From the NCBI GenBank assembly GCA_963682175.1, contig OY821777.1, positions 13,536,001-13,600,000 on the forward strand: a stretch of 64,000 nt of DNA, in the 5' to 3' direction. Of this stretch, positions 36,253 through 48,571 are shown in pieces. The notes below the pieces were generated by a model that was not told where the DNA came from, ran no database searches, and saw only the letters and a list, made by a program, of their open reading frames with translations. Position numbers and translations under genes: made by a program. Numbering within the stretch: the stretch's first letter is position 1; each line of letters starts with the position of its first letter. This DNA comes from Triglochin maritima. Taxonomy: Eukaryota; Streptophyta; Magnoliopsida; Alismatales; Juncaginaceae.

Positions 36253-36480
36253 CTCCGAACCCCCAGAAGCAGCACCAACACCTATTCAAACAACAAAAGA
36301 CCAAACCAAACTCCACTAATAAGCACCAAAAAGAAGCAAAATGGAGGATTCTCTTGGGTTGGAGTTAGGGTTAGGGTTGGGATTTTGGGGAGAAAATGGA
36401 GGATTTTGCTTTTGGGAGTGAAGTGGGAATGGAGGGGTGAACCCAACTGAAAGAAAGATGGCGGACGCGACGTCGGTTTT
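36250..36480 (-). promoter_or_regulatory. DRM copy B 5' leader with telo-box-like repeat
   Basis: Upstream of the inferred start codon the minus strand is pyrimidine-rich with AACCCTAACCCTAAC (about 36363-36378), two telomere-type units that resemble the plant telo-box of many 5' regions. No clear TATA box. The start codon is inferred because it precedes a GTAATG donor in the right phase. Confidence 0.4.
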
Positions 36481-39043
36481 GCCTACGTGGCACTAAAGTG
36501 AGTGGAATAAGTCATATAAGCTAGGTTTTTTTGCAGAGATATACCTTTGCTATGACAAATTTGTTTCTTTTAGGCAAGAATTTAGAACTAAGAATCATAT
36601 ATTCTGTAGTCGAACCGAGCGTTTCGAGCTGGTCAATATGTGATTGGTTATAATAACAAATCAATTATAATCATATGTTGATTATATATATGAATTTTAA
36701 TCGGGTAAATGGTTTGAGCCAATTTAATTGAGTATTTAGTTAAGATTTGAGTAACATTGATTGTCAATGAAATATGTGCATCTATCTGCTTAAAAATGGA
36801 TAGGAATACATAATGAATATTTTATAAATGGATATGATTAAAAAAATAGATACTTGTATACACTATACAATATAAAATGAGTTATATTTGGTAGTTCACG
36901 TAAATTTCTACCAATTAAATTGAATGAAATATATTTTAACTATATTCTCTCGGAGGTGTAACAACTTTGATGTGTAGTGATAAAATTTCAAGTAAAAGTT
37001 AAAAAATAATCATGAATATATCAATAATTTAAACATATATAGCGAAACATTAATATATAAGTCTTGTGAGTATTCGTATTCGTATCTGTATCTGATCAAA
37101 ATATGGATAATTTGTATCCAAATTTGTATTCGTATGCGCCAAAATTTAAATTTTCATATGAATATCTATATCTGTAAAAAATTGAAAATCTATATCCGTA
37201 TCATTATCTTTATCCAACCAAATATGAAAAAATGACATCCATGTCCTAAAAAACAGATACGAATACAAGCTATCCACGGAGAATCGGTATCCCTTTGCCC
37301 CCTAGTCGTTAACATACCTAACTTTGAAGGTCAAGGATTTCCATGTTCAGCTCGACCATTAACCGTTAGATAAAACTAATAATGCTTTTCTTAGGAAACC
37401 TAGTTTTGTCATCCATTGCTTCTTACAGGCTTCCAAACTTTCTCACTCTTGAACCCAAAGAGGGTTGATCGTTTCCACTGAGGGTCAACAGTTTCGTCCT
37501 ACGAAACAAGACAACTTTTATTTGAGCAATACTTATCACATTGTTTTTCAACTAGCCCAAAATGTACCTAACGCCTGGTAGAGCTTAATTAGAAATATAT
37601 AAATAGTCGCTCAAGCAAGAGAAACACACAGAAATTCATATGACTATCGATCTCATATTCCTATGATCAATCTTTGATTTACTAAAAGGTCTAATTACAC
37701 TCTTACTCATACTTTTCACGACCTATGTTCACTTTCATGTCTACGTATCAAGTGCTCAATAGTGTGTTGATTTGTGACGTCCAAATCCAAATGTCGTATT
37801 CGACTTCATGGGTGGAGTTACCACTTAAGTTTTGAGAGAAGTACCAAATCTAATGAGGATCGATTTTATACTGGATTTTACCTAGTTAAGTATACGTCAT
37901 ATTGAATTTTGAATATTTTAGATTTTTTTTACTGTATATGTCATATAAATTTGCATTTGCTCTGACTTGAGATCTTGAGACTGCCTCTGGATGATATTTC
38001 AGAAGAATTTAACATGGGAAGAATGCAACACCCATCGATTTACTTACTAACTTGTGTTCCACATGTTGTTTATCCAATATCACACACGACAACTGAACAA
38101 CACAAGAGCTGTTGGATATGTGACTACCAAACAAATATATATATATGTGTGTGTTGCTTATGCTTACGATAGGAAACTCTATATTTCCTACAAATTCTGA
38201 GTTAACTTGGAGGATTAGTATCACGACATAAATCTGGAATTCGGATCGTGTAAATCTTCCCAAGGTCACATGACATAAAAAAAATTAACAACTTGGATGC
38301 GTACATGTCTAAGTACGTAAACGCCAATTAATGTCATCTCTCCCGATCATAACGTGCACTCTGGAATAAACAAACGATCCAAGAACAAGATGACACCTCC
38401 ACTGTGTCCCTCTTAAGGGGAAAAAACAAAATATGTTGGCCTCCTAAGATTTTCGAAGATTCTAGTGTAGAACTTCGGTTATTTAGTTATGGGAATTACA
38501 AGTTAGATTCACGTGAGCTTTGATGCTCTCATATACTTCATTGCATGTACGTAACTCTTTTTTTGAAGGGTGACAAATAAAATTCAAGGTATGTTCCTCG
38601 GATGTAATTAATTTCATCAAAAGAAGCTGACAAAAGAATGCACATATATAATCTTTGTAATTCGACACCATGAATTTTATCCTTTGATATGAAACTATTC
38701 TTTACACTACCAACCTATCACTTCGATACGTCATAATATTATCCTTCTTATTGAAGCACATTTATTCCTCAATCGATAGGAATTGAACTAATTGCTGGCA
38801 GAATATATAATTGGTCTGGAGAAGGAAAGTGCAAGAAGAAGAATATCACATTCTCACATGCATGCAATGAACTTACAATCACGTCCGACATTTTTGTACG
38901 TCTTTAATCTCACGTGCTATATATGCTTATCCTGGAAGAGAAAATTACTACGATTTTGCAATCTCCTTTTATTTTAAAGGAAAGATACTTAAGAGATACT
39001 TTATTATTTTCCTTTGCGATGTTAACTACTGAAAAATAGTGAT
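36481..39043. other. Intergenic, no gene recognised
   Basis: AT-rich. Around 37070-37290 is a decayed low-complexity repeat of TATTCGTAT/ATCCGTAT words. No coding frame above about 90 codons and no RNA gene seen. Confidence 0.5.
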
Positions 39044-39048
39044 GTTGA

Positions 39049-41113
39049 TGTAACGCCCCGACCCGGACAGGTGCTCACCCGTCCGAACCTGGTGCGTTAA
39101 GATACGATCCACGATCCTGAACGCTGCGCACTCTGATATTTAAATCCATCTGATAGGCACATAATAATCTGAAAAATATAATCAACAATTTGTGAGCTCG
39201 ACAGCCCGCAAGTTCCAACCGTCAATCAATCAGAATCATAATCATGTGGAAAATAATACAGAATATGACATTCAGTCAATAAGCACAATCAAGAGACATG
39301 CATTACAAATAAAATGCATGCATAATAATCTAGAACCCCCATTCAGATTCGACCACATCCTGTGCTTCTGAAATCTATCAATCAGTCAGACGCACACCTG
39401 GTAGCTCCACACTAACGACAGTCATCCATTTCCTCGCTCGGATGGCTCCACGCTGTCCGTTGGGCAGCTCTTTCCTAAGTGGCTCAGCCAGAAACATACA
39501 TACAGCCACAGGACATGTCAACCGAAACACCACCATGTAATCATATGCATATCCATAAGATCAATATCAATACTCAACATGCATGCAACTACGAATATCA
39601 AGAGAGACAGACATGATATGAAACTGGAGAATAACGAATCAGTATTTGCCTGTCTCGCAACCACAATATTACTTCCACAAATCACTTTCAATCTCCATAT
39701 TTTCGTTTATATCTTTTGCACCAGAAAAACCTAGTCAAATATATAGGTCATCATCTAAATCATTATCTTTGGTGTTCTTAACCAAATCAGTGCAATTTTA
39801 ACATAAAAATAAGGTGGATTAACTATTTAACCAGAAACCTCACCTCATTCACCACCAACTTCATTTCTCCTCCATCTCTTCACCACCTTCTCTCTCACAC
39901 CTCACTTAAATTACTCATCTCACGAATCCCTCCACCTCTCTCTTAATTATTTCATCCAACACAATAGAAGTGGAGGTGTAAGTTGGTGGATGTGTATGAT
40001 TGGAAGATATGGAGATGAGAGGAAAAGTAACTATATATATGTGTGTTGGGTTGATTAAGGGATTTTCTTTTAAAAGATAAAGTAGAAGAGATGTGCTAAA
40101 GGAGGAAGTGTTGGGGTTAAAGTAATATATTTAGGAGATAAAGTTGGTGTAAATCGGGAGAGAGGGTTCTGGACAAATATATAGGTGGACAACTTACACC
40201 TATGTGTTGGATGAAATAAGAGAGAGGTGGAGGTATTCGTGAGATGAGTAATTTAAGTGAGGTGTGAGAGAGAATGTGGTGAAGAGATGGAGGAGAAACG
40301 AAGTTGGTGGTGAATGAGGCGAGGTTTCTAGTGAAATAGTTAATCCACCTTATTTTTATGTTAAAATTGCACTGATTTGGTTAAGAACACCAAAGATAAT
40401 GATTTAGATGATGACCTATATATTTGACTAGGTTTTTCTGGTGCAAAAGATATAAACGAAAATATGGAGATTGAAAGTGATTTGTGGAAGTAATATTGTG
40501 GTTGCGAGACAGGCAAATACTGATTCGTTATTCTCCAGTTTCATATCATGTCTGTCTCTCTTGATATTCGTAGTTGCATGCATGTTGAGTATTGATATTG
40601 ATCTTATGGATATGCATATGATTACATGGTGGTGTTTCGGTTGACATGTCCTGTGGCTGTATGTATGTTTCTGGCTGAGTCACTTAGGAAAGAGCTGCCC
40701 AACGGACAGCGTGGAGCCATCCGAGAGAGGAAATGGATGACTGTCGTTAGTGTGGAGCTACCAGGTGTGCGTCTGACTGATTGATAGATTTCAGAAGCAC
40801 AGGATGTGGTCGAATCCGAATGGGGGTTCCAGATTATTATGCATGCATTTTATTTGTAATGCATGTCTCTTGATTGTGCTTATTGACTGAATGTCATATT
40901 CTGTATTATTTTCCACATGATTATGATTCTGATTGATTGACGGTTGGAACTTGCGGGCTGTCGAGCTCACAAATTGTTGATTATATTTTTCAGATTTTTA
41001 TAGGTCTATCAGATGGATTTAAATATCAGAGTGCGCAGCGTTCAGGATCGTGGATCGTATCGTAACGTACCAGGTTCGGACGGGTGAGCACCTGTCCGGG
41101 TCGGGGTGTTACA
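39049..41113. mobile_element. Foldback element with 0.9 kb inverted arms
   Basis: The two arms (about 39049-39965 and 40200-41113) are inverted copies around a spacer of roughly 235 bp. The outer 108 bases differ at only three positions. The termini are TGTAACGCCCCG and CGGGGTGTTACA, and the 5 bp duplication GTTGA flanks the whole (39044-39048, 41114-41118). TG..CA ends with a 5 bp duplication are integrase-like, so it inserted as one unit although it looks like two head-to-head LTR-like halves. No coding frame. A transcript through it would form double-stranded RNA of about 900 bp. Confidence 0.92.
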
Positions 41114-41118
41114 GTTGA

Positions 41119-42030
41119 TGGGTATATATTTCAATGGTGAACAATAGAGGGATCTATATTATCTTCAATAATTTGAAGTTAAGGTGATAAATTAAACCTT
41201 TCTATGTTAAATACCACTAACCAAATTCCTTGCGCATGTTAAAGAGGTGCGCTTATGTATTGATCTCTTGTTCGCCATCACTGCGTGGTTGGTCATGTAC
41301 CCGTTTTAGATTTTTGTGGAGTTATATATTAATGATTTTCTTGAAAATTATTGAGACAATCCTTAATTTGGTTATAAAAAAATTATTAGTGTATCACACA
41401 ACTTTTCTGATAGCTCACTGTAATTTTTCTCTCATTATCGAAAAGAGCATGTTGGACTTTTGTCTCATGTCATGTATTCAACCGAAAAACTATTTTGATT
41501 TTTAAATGTATGTTCTACCATAAAAGGTATGTATACATCAATAAAATGGAGAGAACATTTAATATTTATAGTGGAATGCGTGATATGTGTGGCTCCAATC
41601 ACTTCAAAGTCCATATGAAAATATTGACATTTAATATACGTACCCAACATTCATTTATAAAATTTGCTCTACAATCTTTAAGTTTCGACTGGACTAGCTA
41701 AGAGCAGTTTAATATTGTTTTTCAAAAATTATCATGTAGATCGATACCTCCCTCGAATGTGTGTTAAGAATCATATTTTTCCTATATGATGGTTATAATT
41801 TGCAGTATTAATAGATATTTACAAGACTGTAATTAATGAATTATCCACTACCAATGTGAAAGTAAAATCCACACTAGTGGTTAATTTCACTTAGGATAAA
41901 GCATACACATAAGAAGCAATGATAAAATAAAATTAAAATTTGTAACATTAGAAGAGAGGACAAAAAACTAGTTAGCGAGTTTAGTATCGCAAGAGTGACA
42001 GGGAAGAGGGAGCGGTGAGAAGATTACATA
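41119..42030. other. Intergenic, upstream of polygalacturonase
   Basis: AT-rich with short frames only; nothing recognised. Confidence 0.5.
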
Positions 42031-42320
42031 GGGTCCGTTTGGTTCACACACTTGCGTCAGCGTCTAGCGTCTAGGTGAGACACATGGTTTTGGGTAGGAA
42101 TTTGGGTGGAAATGTTTGGCAGCGTCTGGGGGTGAACTTGAAAATTACCAGACGTTGAGAAGCTGCTAGTAGTTTGCTTCTGGATTTGTGAACAAAACCT
42201 GACGCACAACCCAAACGCTGACGCATATCAAAACTGTGTAGATGTCTTTTTTTCACGTTTGGGGGAAAATTACAAATATCCCACACACAAATACCAGACG
42301 TCAATGTACCAAACGGACCC
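42031..42320. mobile_element. MITE in the polygalacturonase promoter
   Basis: Perfect 13 bp terminal inverted repeats GGGTCCGTTTGGT and ACCAAACGGACCC bound 290 bp with further inverted words. ATA is repeated on both sides (42028-42030, 42321-42323). A 3 bp duplication would fit the PIF/Harbinger group, though ATA is not its usual TWA. It ends about 190 bp before the start codon of the gene. Confidence 0.82.
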
Positions 42321-42415
42321 ATAGAACGAGACGCTACCTTCCTTGTGGAAAACAACCATCCTTTGCTTATTTTGTTGGTGTAAGTGGGGGCACAATTGAG
42401 GGGAGCCCAACAACC

Positions 42416-42423
42416 TATTTAAG
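42416..42423 (+). promoter_or_regulatory. TATA-like box of the polygalacturonase gene
   Basis: TATTTAAG lies 84 nt before the ATG at 42507, a normal plant distance when a short leader is allowed for. Confidence 0.5.
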
Positions 42424-42569
42424 CCAAACATTTCAACTCCAAACCAAACATCTCACCTCACTCCAAATCTAGTACTGCATACAAGCAACTCCTTGCACCA
42501 AACAATATGGGTGGCTTCAATCTCAAAGCTACAATTTTCTCCCTCTTCTTTCTAGTGATCCTCATTTCC

Positions 42570-42786
42570 TGCTAAAATTGATGCGAGTATGAATTTGGAG
42601 GAAGAAGAAGAAGAAGAAGAAATTGTTATTTGATTTGTGTGTGTGTTTACATGAGTTTGATTGTGAATTTATACAAGAGGATTTGGAGCCGTTGTTGTCA
42701 TTTATTGTCTTGAATACTCCATTCGTCTGATCTCCTGAATCGTCACCTTGGATGAGGCAACCACAACGGTAAGTTTGTTTTTAACA
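42570..42786 (-). repeat. 3' LTR of the copia element
   Basis: Direct repeat of 47266-47476 with two extra GAA units. The purine tract TTGAGGGGGCG lies next to it on the minus strand (42787-42797). Confidence 0.95.
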
Positions 42787-45700
42787 CGCCCCCTCAAGAT
42801 GGGTCTGGAAAGGATTGATGGATCCCATCTTGAAAAGAAGATTGGAGAAGGTCTTGTGATCCAGAGCTTTGGTAAAGATGTCTGCCAGCTGTTCTTTGCT
42901 TGAGACGTAGGGAACCTCTATTTGTTTTGATTGTATCTTTTCCCTGATAAAGTGACAGTCAACTTCTATATGTTTGGTTCTTTCATGGAAGACAGGATTT
43001 GTGGCAATGTGTCGAGCTGCATTGTTATCACAAAACATACATCATGGGTTTTTGATTTGAGATGTTCATGTCTTTAAGTAGTTGATTGAGCCAAATTAAT
43101 TCGCTGGTGGTTGATTCCATTCCACGATATTCTGCCTCTGCACTTGACCGGGCGACGACATTTTGCTTCTTACTTCTCCAAGTTACTAAGTTGCCTCCCA
43201 CAAAGGTACAAAAACCTGTAGTAGATTTCCGATCATGGCTTCCTGCCCAATCTGCATCAGAATATCCTATTATTGAGTTAGAGTTGTTAGGTTTCATCCA
43301 TAGTCCTTGTCCAGGTGTTCTTTTAAGGTAACATAAGATTCTGTTTACTAAATCCAAGTGATGTGTGTGTGGGGCATGCATGAACTGACTTATTAGACTA
43401 ACAGCATATGTGATATCAGGTCGAGTAACGGTAAGATAGATTAGTTTTCCGACCAATCTTTGGAATTGTACAATGTTTGATAACGGAGTCCCATCAGTTG
43501 GTCCTAATTTTTTGTTGGTTTCTATTGGGGTAGCAGCGTGTTTAGATCCTAGTTTTCCAGTTTCTTCGAGAAGGTCTAGGGTGTATTTCCGTTGGGAAAG
43601 AAATAACCCTTTCTTGGAATATGCAATTTCTATTCCTAAGAAATATTTCATGTATCCTAGATCTTTTATGTCAAATTTCGATTTTAAATATTTTTTAACT
43701 GATGTGATTTCATGATTGTCATTTCCAGTTATGATAATATCATCCACATAGATAAGAATAATGATGGTGGTGTTATGACTATGTTTTGTAAACATTGATG
43801 CATCAGCAGAACTTTTAACAAATCCATAATTAATGAGAGAGAGACTGAGTTTGGCATACCAGGCACGAGGTGATTGTTTTAGTCCATATATTGACTTATG
43901 AAGCTTGCATACCTGGTTAGGACGAGTGGTGTACCCAGGCGGTGGAATCATATAGACTTCTTCTTCGAGGTTTCCCTGTAAGAATGCATTTTTGACATCC
44001 ATTTGAAATAGATTCCATCCATGATTGACAGAGACAGATAGAAGGACCCGGACAGTATTCATTTTGGCAACAGGAGCAAATGTTTCGAGATAGTCGAGGC
44101 CATAGGTCTGGGTGTACCCTTTGGCAACAAGTCTGGCCTTATATCTTTCTATTTTCCCATTACTATGATACTTGATTTTGTAAATCCATCTGGATCCTAC
44201 AGGTTTAATGTCAGGTTGGAGTGGGACAAGGGTCCAGGTTTGGTTATTTTCTAGGGCCTGTATTTCTTCTTTCATGGCTTTGACCCAATTTGGGTTACTT
44301 GTGGCATCATGATAGGTGGTTGGTTCTTTATTTGTGTCTAGTGTCCCTAGGAAGGCTTGATGTTTTTGTGAGATGTGATGGTAGGATAAGTGGTTTTGAA
44401 TAGGATAAGTGGTGTGTGAGAGGAAATAATCGTTAAACCTACGTGGAGGACGAGTCTGACGAGAAGATCTTCTGGGGGCCTCTGTTTCCCTTTGGTCTTC
44501 GTCTTCTCCTCCTCCTCCTCTTCCTTCTTCGTTTTCTCCTTCTCCTCCTCTTCCTTCTTCGTCTTCTCCTCCTAGAGTTGCTGAAGGTGTGTTTATAGGT
44601 ACTGGTATAGCGGAAGCGTCTTCAGTTGTGGAGGTTTTGAAGAAGGGTTCAGTTTCGAAGAAAGAGACATCTCTAGAGGTGTATGTTTTTTTCGTTTCTG
44701 GATCGTAGCACTTGTACCTTTTTTTCCGAAAAGAATATCCTAAAAAGATACATTTGATCGAGGTGTGATCAAGTTTATCTTCACGCTTCTTGTGAACAAA
44801 ACATGTGCAACCAAAGATTCTAAAATGATCTATGTTAATTTCTTTATTATACAAGATTTCTAATGGTTTTTTATTGTCAATTATAGGGCTGGGAAGTCGA
44901 TTGATAATGTAAGTAGCAGTGAGGACTGCGTCAGACCAAAACAACTTGGGGACATTATTTTGAAAAAGAAGGGAACGAGTGACGTTTAACAGATGTCGAT
45001 TTTTCCGTTCTGAAATCCCATTTTGTTGAGGTGTGTTTATACACGAGGTTTGATGAAAAATACCCTTTTCTTTTAAAAGTTTTTGAAATAAATTACTCAT
45101 ATATTCAGAGCCATTATCAGATCGAAAGATACGAATCTTTGCATCAAACATATTTTCAACAAAACGAAGAAATTCACAAAAAACTGAGTAAGTGTCGGAT
45201 TTGTTTTTTAATAGGTAAATCCAAGTGACACGAGAAAAATCGTCAATGAAACTAATAAAATATCGAAAACCATTATATGATTCAACGGGGGCAGGTCCCC
45301 AAATATCAGAGTGTATTAATTCAAAAGGCATATAAGTTTTTGTGCTAGAATTTTGAAAAGGTAATCGCGTTTGTTTAGCAAAACGACAAATATCGCATAA
45401 TAATTCATTTTTAAAAGACGGAAACAAATATTTCAACACACTTGATGACGGGTGACCCATTCTTTTGTGCCAGAGATTTTGTTCGTTTATGGTTTGGGTA
45501 TGGTTTGCTTTCTCGCTGGTTTCCAGAACATATAGACCATTCATGAGAATGCCTTTACCAATCGTCCTCCCTGAGATACGATCCTGAAAAATAACATCAT
45601 TAGGGGAAAAAATAACATTGCAATTGAGGTTGCTGGTGAGTTTGGCTACCGATATCAAATTAGCATCGAGTTTAGGAACATATAAAACATTATCACATGT

Positions 45701-46159
45701 GTTGTTAATTAGGTTTGTTTTTCCTATTCCTTTAATTTGTATTTTACTTCCATTTGCAACTATTACAGAATTATTTACTAACTTTAAATTTTGTTTTATA
45801 TTACTAAGTAGTGTTGGATCTCCGGTCATATGATCGGTGGCTCCGGTATCGATAATCAAGGATTTACTACGTAATTTGGTTACCATTCCAGAGAAAGTAG
45901 TAAAATCAAGAAAGTTGTTGATACCTGTGCAATTACCTGTTGCAGTAGGGGTTTTTTGCAAAAACTCGTTGAGCTGGCCCACCAGATTTCTTAAGTGGAT
46001 AGGGTTTGATGGATCCGGGTAACCCGACCCATACCCGATTGCGTCTGACCCGGTGGTCATGTTGTCGGATCGGATCCGCGGAGTCGGGTTGGAGGATCCG
46101 GATCGGCGATCGATATAAAACGCTCCATTATCCGCATAACCGGTAGGGTTTTGCGACTT
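42781..46159 (-). pseudogene. Copia pol: protease, integrase, RT, RNase H
   Basis: About 1100 codons. Protease has LIIDTGATDHM (DTG). The pre-integrase motif LWHKRMGHPS is followed by the integrase triad in HSDIWG, FRSDNGSEY and GISERKNRH. RT has QMDVKNAFLQG and the active site YVDDIIITG. RNase H has DADWAGSHDRKSTTG and SSAEAEYRGM. The frame is continuous up to about 43030, where a one-base shift separates the last RNase H motif [11 protein letters not shown] (43038 onward). This is the only frameshift seen. The frame is open upstream as far as the TAA that ends Gag. I see no other disabling change. Confidence 0.92.
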
Positions 46160-47134
46160 TTAGTTTTCATTTTGTCGGCTGCCGCTTAGGAAGGTGTTGT
46201 CGGTGCCTCCTCCGACCAGGTTGGCGTTGCCGCCTCCTCCGACCAGGTTGGCGCTGCCGCCTCCTCCGAGTAGGCCGTTGTTGTTGCTGAAGTTGCCTTC
46301 CACCAGATTTGCTTTTGTGTTTTTTTGTGGTCTGAGGTGCGGGAACAGAAACCAGCACGAGTTTTTGTTGTGTCCTGGTTTCTTGCAGTTTTCACAGTGT
46401 TCGTTGCTTTTGTTTCCGAACCTCTTTTTCGTTCCCTGAGCTTGGTTCCGACCGGCGATGAAGGCTTGGTTGTCGGTGTTCTGATTTTTGTGGTTGTTCA
46501 TTGTATTTCTTCTTGTTTCCTCGCGCTGAACAAGACTTGTGATGTTTGCGAGTGTTGGAAGATCTGAAGCCATAAGTATTTGAGACCGAATGGTCTCGTA
46601 GCTCGGATCTAGTCCTACCGAAAACTGGTAGATCTGATTTTGCTCTTGTCTTTTCTGAATGATTTCTGGGTCAGAGGTTGGGGGTTCGTATATCCTTAGC
46701 TCGTCCCATTTTCTTCTGAGAGTATCGAGGTACTCAGTGACTGAAGTCCCGTGTTGTTGAGTTTGCGCGATCTCCTGTTTTATCTTGAAGATATGCGCGA
46801 AGTTTTCGGCTTTGCCGTAGTGGTCTCGGACTGAGTCCCACAGCTCCTTTGCGCTTTCTTTGTATATGAAGATCTCGGCGATGTGATTTTGCATGGATGC
46901 GATAAGCCATGACATCACTTGATGATCCGAGGTTTGCCATTCATCTTGAAGTTTTTCCGATGCATTTTCTTCTGGTTTTGGAGTTTTCCCAGTGACGTGG
47001 CCAAGCTTCCCCCTGCCACTGAGGGAGAGCGTGACCGCGCGCGCCCAGGATAAGTAGTTGGCCCCGTTTAGGGCCGTCGTGACGAGGCGATGGGGATTCG
47101 CCATCTCCGGTGGATTTCTATTGCCGTCCGACAT
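46160..47134 (-). CDS. Copia Gag
   Basis: 324 codons from ATG at 47134. It has the retrotransposon Gag region (MSWLIASM, AKELWDSVRDHYG, then a YLDTLRRKWDEL stretch) and a CCHC zinc knuckle (CENCKKPGHNKNSC), then a Gly-rich tail repeating ANLVGGGG. It forms the particle and binds RNA. It stops at TAA (46160-46162), after which the same frame runs into pol, so one in-frame stop divides Gag from Pol. Confidence 0.92.
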   Translation of the reverse strand: MSDGNRNPPEMANPHRLVTTALNGANYLSWARAVTLSLSGRGKLGHVTGKTPKPEENASEKLQDEWQTSDHQVMSWLIASMQNHIAEIFIYKESAKELWDSVRDHYGKAENFAHIFKIKQEIAQTQQHGTSVTEYLDTLRRKWDELRIYEPPTSDPEIIQKRQEQNQIYQFSVGLDPSYETIRSQILMASDLPTLANITSLVQREETRRNTMNNHKNQNTDNQAFIAGRNQAQGTKKRFGNKSNEHCENCKKPGHNKNSCWFLFPHLRPQKNTKANLVEGNFSNNNGLLGGGGSANLVGGGGNANLVGGGTDNTFLSGSRQNEN

Positions 47135-47252
47135 GTCTGTTTTGGTTTTTCTCCTTCTTGGGTTTGGATGAGGGGTGTTCGACCTTCAACCCCCTTGAAT
47201 GAGGTGAGGTCGATGATGATTTTGGGGAAACTGAGACTACGTATGGATCATA

Positions 47253-47265
47253 CGCTCTGATACCA
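47253..47265 (-). other. Primer-binding site of the copia element
   Basis: On the minus strand TGGTATCAGAGCG follows the 5' LTR directly; it matches the initiator tRNA-Met type. Confidence 0.9.
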
Positions 47266-47476
47266 TGCTAAAATTGATGCGAGTATGAATTTGGAGGAAG
47301 AAGAAGAAGAAATTGTTATTTGATTTGTGTGTGTGTTTACATGAGTTTGATTGTGAATTTATACAAGAGGATTTGGAGCCGTTGTTGTCATTTATTGTCT
47401 TGAATACTCCATTCGTCTGATCTCCTGAATCGTCACCTTGGATGAGGCAACCACAACGGTAAGTTTGTTTTTAACA
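47266..47476 (-). repeat. 5' LTR of the copia element
   Basis: 211 bp direct repeat of 42570-42786, adjacent to the primer-binding site. Confidence 0.95.
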
Positions 47477-48571
47477 TTTCCACCAACTTCGGCACTTGCC
47501 ATGCAAGGGGTGGTAAGCATTGGAAGTTAAGAAGTGACGGGAAGTCATCATCACATAAGAACAAGAGTAATGGAAATCACAATCACAATCACAATCACAA
47601 TGATGGTGGTGGAGGTGGAGGTAAAAAGCACATCCCCAAACCAAAGCCACATCCAAGTCCAAGCCCAATACCGGACCCAGGTTCAAGCCCCACCCCAAGT
47701 TACCAGCCTAGTAAAGGAGGAGATGTGTTTGATGTTTTGAATTTTGGAGCGAAAGGTGACGGCAAATATGACGACACAAAGGTAATAATGTGCTAATGTT
47801 GTAATCTTTCTTTACGAAATAACAATCTATTATTACTATTAGGAGCTTTCCCTTTCAAAATTGGCCTTTTGATGTGTTCAAAATAGATAATAAATTGTTG
47901 TGATAATTAATCATGTCTCTAGAGGGTAAAGGGCTTAGTAGTTAGTACAATATTTGAAGTATAAATTTCAGACAACTGCAAAATATTACAAACTACAACA
48001 GTGGTCATCATAATATGTCTTGATTTCACTTGTGAAATTTCAAGTGCACAGAATTAATTAAGTAGTATTTGAGGGATTAAAAATATGATGACCCTCATGA
48101 TTAGCGAATCCGATTATGCAACTCTAACTGCAGAGAGTGACTAATACAATGATTATATTCTTGGACACCAAATAATAAACAATGCCAAACTAATAATGTT
48201 TGTTAGTTTGTTCTGTTTCTAATTTGTAGATGTCATAATGCAGGCATTTGAAGCAGCATGGGAAGCTGCATGCAAGATGAAGGCATCAAAAGTATTGGTA
48301 CCCGCCAAATATCAATACCTAGTGGGTCCCATCTCTTTTAACGGCCAGAACTGCCAATCCAACATTGTGTTCCAGGCAAGTATTGAATAATTACATTCTA
48401 TTTTAAGAAGATGTTCTGTAACATTCAAATGTTTTGCCAAACCCATTGTAATAATTTGTGTTGAGAATTCATTTTTACATAATAAAAATGTAAGCAATTT
48501 GTTTCTCCATTTTCTTTATTTCTCTTTACCATTAAAGAGAAAGTTGAAGACAATTCGTGAAAGAGAATTTC

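Larger units (their letters stand above)
42570..47476 (-). mobile_element. Young Ty1/copia retrotransposon
   Basis: LTRs 42570-42786 (217 bp) and 47266-47476 (211 bp) begin TGCTAAAATTG and end GTTTTTAACA on the plus strand. They differ only by two GAA units as far as I can see, so the insertion is recent. TTTCC is duplicated on both sides (42565-42569, 47477-47481). Order of domains on the minus strand is Gag, protease, integrase, RT, RNase H, as in Ty1/copia. It lies in the signal-peptide codons of the polygalacturonase in opposite orientation. Confidence 0.97.

Noticed and set aside
46167..46567. Alternative frames across the Gag C-terminus
   Set aside because: They are shadows of the Gly-rich ANLVGGGG repeat of the copia Gag.
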